DNA from: an uncultured Flavobacteriaceae bacterium
GTDB taxonomy: Bacteria; Bacteroidota; Bacteroidia; Flavobacteriales; Flavobacteriaceae
Reading direction: 5' to 3'
Assembly: GCA_913044085.1 (NCBI GenBank)
Contig: CAJWNW010000026.1
Location: forward strand, 1-18,147
DNA: 18,147 nt
The notes beneath the pieces were generated by a model, which had not been told where the DNA came from, searched no databases, and saw only the letters and a list, made by a program, of their open reading frames with translations. Below are positions 13,876 through 18,147 of this stretch, one piece after another. A program made the translations under genes and the position numbers. Positions within the stretch are counted from its first letter, which is position 1. Each line of letters begins with the position of its first letter.

Positions 13876-14853
13876 TTAATAGTCCGGGCAGCCAAAACAA
13901 TTGTCGTTATTAAGAAAATCATATGTTAATGATAATTCATAAACTCCTCCAGTTCTTCCAATATCAGTAACATTAAAGTCGTAAGAATAGGCAAATCTAA
14001 ACCCTTCCCAGTGCATTCCTATGAATGCATTAATTGAAGTTAAAAAATGACTATTGGAGTTAGATTTAAAAGGATTTGTAGCAGCTAGTAATCCAGAGGA
14101 GAAACGACCCATGTCATATTTGGCTCCTAAATCAAAACGATTGTATGGTCCTTGCTGCATTGCATTTGCCAACACAAAAAGCTTATTTGAGTTTTTATAA
14201 TTTCTATATTTCCCAAATGGCAAATAAATTGATGCATGAGCAGAAAAAAACATTTCTAAATTATCTTGTCCATCAAATTCCATTGAAATATTTGGTCTAT
14301 TTAAATGCTTTAAACTTAAACCAACCCAAGAATTTTCATTATTAAATAATACTGAAGTACTAAAATCTATGAACCGGACTGATTCATTCAAATTTATAGG
14401 GTCTATACTATTGACGTTAATAATGCCGCTAAAGATGTTAATTTGGTCTTCGAGAACTAAATTTTGAAAACCAAAATCTTTAGAACCATAACCAACAGAG
14501 ATACTAGGGCGTACATTCCATTCATCAGAAATTGAAAACTTGTAAGCATAATTAAAATTGATTTGAGTAAAATTGTAACGTGTTGTAGTTTCTTTGTGAT
14601 TTAAAACACTAATTCCAACACCACTCTTTATTTCTTCAAACCAATTATCTACAAAAGCAAATTGAGTATTGATACTAAAATTAAGACCCGGCCATTGTGT
14701 CCGATGAATTATACCTGCCCGTGTGGACTGTTTGGAGCCGGTAAAACTAGAGCTTAGAGTCTCTGGGACCATAAAAAACTGTGTATGAATAGGGTCTTGT
14801 GAAATACCATAAAAACTTATTAAAACTAAAATTAAAATTAAAAATTTTTTCAT
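13876..14853 (-). CDS. PorP/SprF-family type IX secretion partner protein
   Basis: A 325-residue outer-membrane beta-barrel-type protein. Signal peptide at 1-18, mature start 'QDPIHTQFF', a variant of the family's 'QDP.FTQY' opening; then 'TGSKQSTRAGIIHRTQWPGL' (38-57), many alternating strands, 'YNRFDLGAKYDMGRFSSGLL' and 'GMHWEGFRFAYSYDFNVTDI', and the family-typical C-terminus 'CFGCPDY'. PorP/SprF proteins help specific type B T9SS cargo to reach or stay on the cell surface; SprF does this for the gliding adhesin SprB in Flavobacterium johnsoniae. Here it follows the type B adhesin gene by 6 bases, so it is almost certainly the partner of that adhesin. It is not PorP itself, which is encoded with other T9SS core genes. 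Confidence 0.92.
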   Translation of the reverse strand: MKKFLILILVLISFYGISQDPIHTQFFMVPETLSSSFTGSKQSTRAGIIHRTQWPGLNFSINTQFAFVDNWFEEIKSGVGISVLNHKETTTRYNFTQINFNYAYKFSISDEWNVRPSISVGYGSKDFGFQNLVLEDQINIFSGIINVNSIDPINLNESVRFIDFSTSVLFNNENSWVGLSLKHLNRPNISMEFDGQDNLEMFFSAHASIYLPFGKYRNYKNSNKLFVLANAMQQGPYNRFDLGAKYDMGRFSSGLLAATNPFKSNSNSHFLTSINAFIGMHWEGFRFAYSYDFNVTDIGRTGGVYELSLTYDFLNNDNCFGCPDY

Positions 14854-14859
14854 TTATCG

Positions 14860-17800
14860 TTATTTAATAAGGGTTACAGGACCATTTAAATCAACTACGG
14901 TTCCATTATAGGTTTCAGCTCTTACAACCATAATGTAATTTCCATTTTCGGCAGGATTACCATCAATAGTTCCATCCCAACCATAAATATCACCGGCTTG
15001 ACCAACTTCAGCATAAACCAATGAACCAAAAGTATCATAAATACTCATTTGAACATCAGTCATACAATTGTATACAGGCCTGATAGTTTCATTTATTCCA
15101 TCACCGTTTGGAGTAAACGCGTTTGGTAAAATAATTTCAAATCCTTTAGTTACATCAATAATTTCATTATACGTGTCAAAACACCCATAAATATCCTCTA
15201 CCGTAAGACTAACGTTGTAACTACCAATAACATTGTAAACATGTGAAGTAGAGTCGATATTTGAAATTGTTGGGGAACCATCTCCAAAATCCCATTCAAT
15301 TCCAACAATATCACCTGTGGAAATGTTATTGAAAATTACAGGATCTGAAACCGCAAAAACATCACAAAAAATACTGTTGTCAGAACTTATTGTGAAATCT
15401 GAAACACCAAATTCTTGGAAAATTATTGGATCTAATTGAAATTCGATGGGTGGGCAACCATTCAATATTCCTAACTGATCATTAACGAAAGCCGAATAAT
15501 TACCTTCTTCTGAAGTTTCCATTACATTTGGATTATTTGGATCGGATAAACCTCCAGACCATGTAATTTCATAAGGAGGTTGGCCTCCATCTATAAAGAT
15601 AAAATTAGTTTGAGTTATTGTATTATTTTCACAATCAACATCGATTGTGTTATTAAAGTCTACAGTTATTGTTGTCGGAGTTGTGAGAACTATATTTTGA
15701 ATTTCATTAATTGGCTCACATCCATTTTCATCAAATACAACAACTGGATAGATTCCCTGAGATAAGTCTGTTATACACCAATTACCATTACCATTGTCAA
15801 CCCAATTAACTCCATTTGGTACAGGATTATTACCCCCAGTAATTGAAATACAAATTGACCCATTATTAAAACTCCAGACTGGATCGGTATCACAATTTGG
15901 CTGTATTACCTGAACATCAACTAGTATAGGTTCGGGTTCATTTATTACAACTAATTGAGGACCAAAGTAACAGTTATTTGCATCATAAAAATCAAAAAAG
16001 TATGTTCCCTCAGCTTGGGTAAATGATATAGGAGTACCTTGGGAAGTATTTAAACTTTCAATAAACAAAAAGTTCTCATCATAAATATTAACTCTAATTA
16101 TTCCAGTTCCTCCATCTGGATTAATTGTGATTAACCCATTTTCTCCAAAACAAAGAGCATCTTGGGTTGAATATTCAGCAGATAATTCTTGTGGTTCGTT
16201 CACAATGGTTGAATAATCATCAGAGCAACCATTAGAATCCATTACTGTAAAAGACGCAGCGCCACTAAGAATACTTTGTGTACCTGTTCCTATATATGGG
16301 GGGACACCTCCTGTTGCTGAAATATCATAAGTTGCTAGACCTGAGAAACAATTTGGTGGACTTACAAGAGTGGCTACTATTTGCAATTCATCAGGTTGTA
16401 TCAAACTATAATTTCTAATAATTTCTGTTGGGCAATTAGAATCAATTAATATCAATGTAAAATCTCCAGCAGTTAAAAAATCAAAAACTAAATTTAGTGG
16501 TCCAATTTGATTTTGAGAAGAACCTACAATTTGACCAGTGGTATCGTTTGTTAAAGAATAATCAAATATTCCAGAACCACCAGCTACCTCAATATTTATC
16601 GACCCTGTATTTGAAGAAAAACAATCGATGTTGTAACCATTGTAATTAGAAAATGTTTCTGAAACAGTAACTTGACTAGGTGCTGCGTCAATTGTATATA
16701 CAGGAGAAATAAATTCACAACCATTAGCATCTAAAACCTTGTAAACATAATTTCCTTGACATGCATTAACTAATTGATTAGGACTGTTGATATTTACAAG
16801 TGGTCCTAAATCGAAATCACCAGACCCTGATATTGTCTCAGTATACCATTCTTGCAAGGCGTAGGGATAAGACCCTCCATCTGTTGAAACTTCTATACTA
16901 CCATCACAAAAATTAGAACCAATATTATTGCAAGAAAGATTAGTAAGAGTAACTAATGTGAACTCAATTGATTCGGGTGGACTCACCTGATATTCATATG
17001 AATAACTACAGTTTGACCCATCAGTTACTGTAACTCGGTATGACCCTGGACACAAATCAAACTGATCTTGATTTGTTGGATTAATTATAACATTGCCGTC
17101 AAGTGAAACCCATTCGTAAGTAAAAGGACCAATTCCGTCTGGGGAGATTTCAATACTCGCAACACACAATGGTTCTGAGTAACTGCAATTAGCGTTTGTT
17201 ATAACTTCATTCATATCGGGTCTGGGGCTAACCAAAATTAAAAAGTTTTTTGAGGGACCTAAACATGAAATTCCATCATTGGAATATGAAGGTGTGACTG
17301 TTAAATTAGCAGTTATAATTTCGTTAGTTGGATTTTCACCAACAAAAGATTCAATTGGACCTTCTCCATTGGACGCTAACCCGATATCTGTATTATCATT
17401 AGTCCAAGTGTAAGAAAGAACTCCATCAGAATTTATTGTTGTAAAATCAATTAATGAACTAGTTTCTCCCTCACAAATAAAAATATTTTGAATTGTATCT
17501 ACCTGAGCTGTTGGATTCACTTTTATTACAAAATTTTTGATTGTTCCAGTACAATTATTTACACCGTCTTCAAATGTCGATACAACTGAAATATTAGAAA
17601 TAATTGGAGAAGTTGTTGGATTTAAGGCAGTAAAATTTAAATCTCCCTCACCGTTTAACCCTAATCCAATATCAATATCAGCAAACCACGTATATGAAAT
17701 ATTACCAACTGCATTATTTGTAAAAAATTCAACAGTTACATCATCTCCATTACAGACAGTTTGGTCAAGTGGTTGCTCAACTTGAGCTGTAGGGTTTACA

Positions 17801-18147
17801 GTGATTGTAAATGTTTTATTTTCCCCATCACAAATAATACCATCATTTTCAAATGTCGGAGTTACTGATATATTAGCGTCAATTGGTGATTGAGTTAAAT
17901 TAATTGCAGTAAAAGAAAAAATATTGCCATTCCCATTGCTGGAAAGTCCAATATCTGGATTATCATTAGTCCATGAGTATGTCATTACCCCGTTAAAATT
18001 ATTGGTAGAAAATATTACTGACTCTGACGATTCACCATGACATACAACTTGGTTTTGAATATCATTCATCAATGCTGTAGGGTTGACTGTAATTGTAAAA
18101 GTCCTGTCCTCACCATCACAAACAACATTGTCAAATTCAAATGTAGG
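14860..18147 (-). CDS. Large Cys-rich T9SS type B surface adhesin (SprB-like), N-terminus outside the window
   Basis: The last 1095 residues of a secreted giant protein; the frame is open to base 18147. A TTG at 18072 can be read as a start but lies mid-repeat, so the start is upstream of the window. From N to C: three PKD-like repeats of 93-96 residues plus part of another (18147-17220); a region of SprB-like Cys/Gly repeats (about 17190-15670) with 'DGSIEVSTDGGSYPY', 'ATGGVPPY' and 'DANGCEF' type motifs; an 'FIDGGQPPYEITWSGG' block; one classic PKD domain with 'GIEWDFGDGSPTISN' (about 15360-15150); and a type B sorting domain, 'ILPNAFTPNGDGINETIRPV' to 'GPVTLIK' (15138-14863). T9SS exports and surface-anchors such proteins. 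Its SprF-like partner follows by 6 bases. Likely roles are adhesion or gliding. Nothing indicates an enzyme. Confidence 0.92.
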   Translation of the reverse strand, partial: PTFEFDNVVCDGEDRTFTITVNPTALMNDIQNQVVCHGESSESVIFSTNNFNGVMTYSWTNDNPDIGLSSNGNGNIFSFTAINLTQSPIDANISVTPTFENDGIICDGENKTFTITVNPTAQVEQPLDQTVCNGDDVTVEFFTNNAVGNISYTWFADIDIGLGLNGEGDLNFTALNPTTSPIISNISVVSTFEDGVNNCTGTIKNFVIKVNPTAQVDTIQNIFICEGETSSLIDFTTINSDGVLSYTWTNDNTDIGLASNGEGPIESFVGENPTNEIITANLTVTPSYSNDGISCLGPSKNFLILVSPRPDMNEVITNANCSYSEPLCVASIEISPDGIGPFTYEWVSLDGNVIINPTNQDQFDLCPGSYRVTVTDGSNCSYSYEYQVSPPESIEFTLVTLTNLSCNNIGSNFCDGSIEVSTDGGSYPYALQEWYTETISGSGDFDLGPLVNINSPNQLVNACQGNYVYKVLDANGCEFISPVYTIDAAPSQVTVSETFSNYNGYNIDCFSSNTGSINIEVAGGSGIFDYSLTNDTTGQIVGSSQNQIGPLNLVFDFLTAGDFTLILIDSNCPTEIIRNYSLIQPDELQIVATLVSPPNCFSGLATYDISATGGVPPYIGTGTQSILSGAASFTVMDSNGCSDDYSTIVNEPQELSAEYSTQDALCFGENGLITINPDGGTGIIRVNIYDENFLFIESLNTSQGTPISFTQAEGTYFFDFYDANNCYFGPQLVVINEPEPILVDVQVIQPNCDTDPVWSFNNGSICISITGGNNPVPNGVNWVDNGNGNWCITDLSQGIYPVVVFDENGCEPINEIQNIVLTTPTTITVDFNNTIDVDCENNTITQTNFIFIDGGQPPYEITWSGGLSDPNNPNVMETSEEGNYSAFVNDQLGILNGCPPIEFQLDPIIFQEFGVSDFTISSDNSIFCDVFAVSDPVIFNNISTGDIVGIEWDFGDGSPTISNIDSTSHVYNVIGSYNVSLTVEDIYGCFDTYNEIIDVTKGFEIILPNAFTPNGDGINETIRPVYNCMTDVQMSIYDTFGSLVYAEVGQAGDIYGWDGTIDGNPAENGNYIMVVRAETYNGTVVDLNGPVTLIK
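17220..18147 (-). repeat. Tandem PKD-like repeats within the adhesin gene
   Basis: Three complete repeats and part of a fourth, with units of 96, 93 and 96 residues (288, 279 and 288 bases). Each ends in 'NPTAQV' or a variant, followed by a C-x-G-E/D motif, 'SYTWTND', 'DIGL.SNGEG' and a second Cys. The DNA is also similar: the 'DIGL' coding stretches near 17950, 17666 and 17382 are spaced 284 bases apart on average. The array continues past the window edge. Confidence 0.85.

Noticed and set aside
18070..18072. TTG at 18072 as the start of a 1070-residue adhesin
   Set aside because: The frame stays open to the window edge and the 25 codons before it (PTFEFDNVVCDGE... to ...VNPTA) are part of the preceding PKD-like repeat, so this is an internal Leu.
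14860..18147. CRISPR or mobile-element origin for the periodic DNA at the right end
   Set aside because: The periodicity of about 284 bases is coding repeats in one open frame with protein-level conservation; there are no short direct repeats with unique spacers, no terminal inverted repeats and no transposase.

Overview
The window looks like chromosomal DNA from a marine-type member of the Bacteroidetes, most likely Flavobacteriaceae. It is AT-rich and tightly packed. Start sites carry Bacteroidetes-style TAnnTTTG promoter boxes rather than Shine-Dalgarno sequences. Gene content includes a type IX secretion (T9SS) type B adhesin with its PorP/SprF partner, and outer-membrane TonB receptors next to SC-lipobox lipoproteins. 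All eleven genes are on the minus strand, so transcription runs from high to low coordinates. No gap exceeds about 112 bases. I see no RNA gene, insertion sequence, phage gene or CRISPR array.

In transcription order, the right-hand region (18147-13876) holds the C-terminal 1095 residues of a large Cys-rich surface adhesin, followed 6 bases later by its PorP/SprF-like protein. The adhesin consists of PKD-like repeats, SprB-like repeats, a PKD domain and a type B sorting domain. A lone HMG-CoA lyase gene (13821-12955) follows.

The core is an iron/heme acquisition cluster (12842-3863): a DUF4856 lipoprotein, an imelysin-family lipoprotein, a full-length vitamin K-dependent gamma-carboxylase-like (HTTM) membrane protein, a FecA-like TonB receptor, a second HmuR-like TonB receptor and a HmuY-like lipoprotein. 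The last five are separated by 33 bases, a 20-base overlap, 3 bases and 17 bases, so they are probably co-transcribed. Two nearly identical 19-bp Fur-type palindromes flank the promoter of the first gene. A strong hairpin plus a second promoter-like box sits between genes one and two.

The left-hand region (3791-1) is housekeeping: guaB, then a SurA-like double-PpiC foldase with its own good promoter, overlapping by ATGA with a truncated lipoprotein gene.

The most interesting element is the HTTM protein. By recalled comparison with human GGCX it appears to keep the catalytic Lys and the key His and to cover the whole length, including the C-terminal extracytoplasmic domain. Flavobacteria use menaquinone, a form of vitamin K. 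A menaquinol-dependent modification (oxidation or Glu carboxylation) tied to iron uptake is therefore a testable but unproven idea. Family names were assigned by reading the translations, without any database search.
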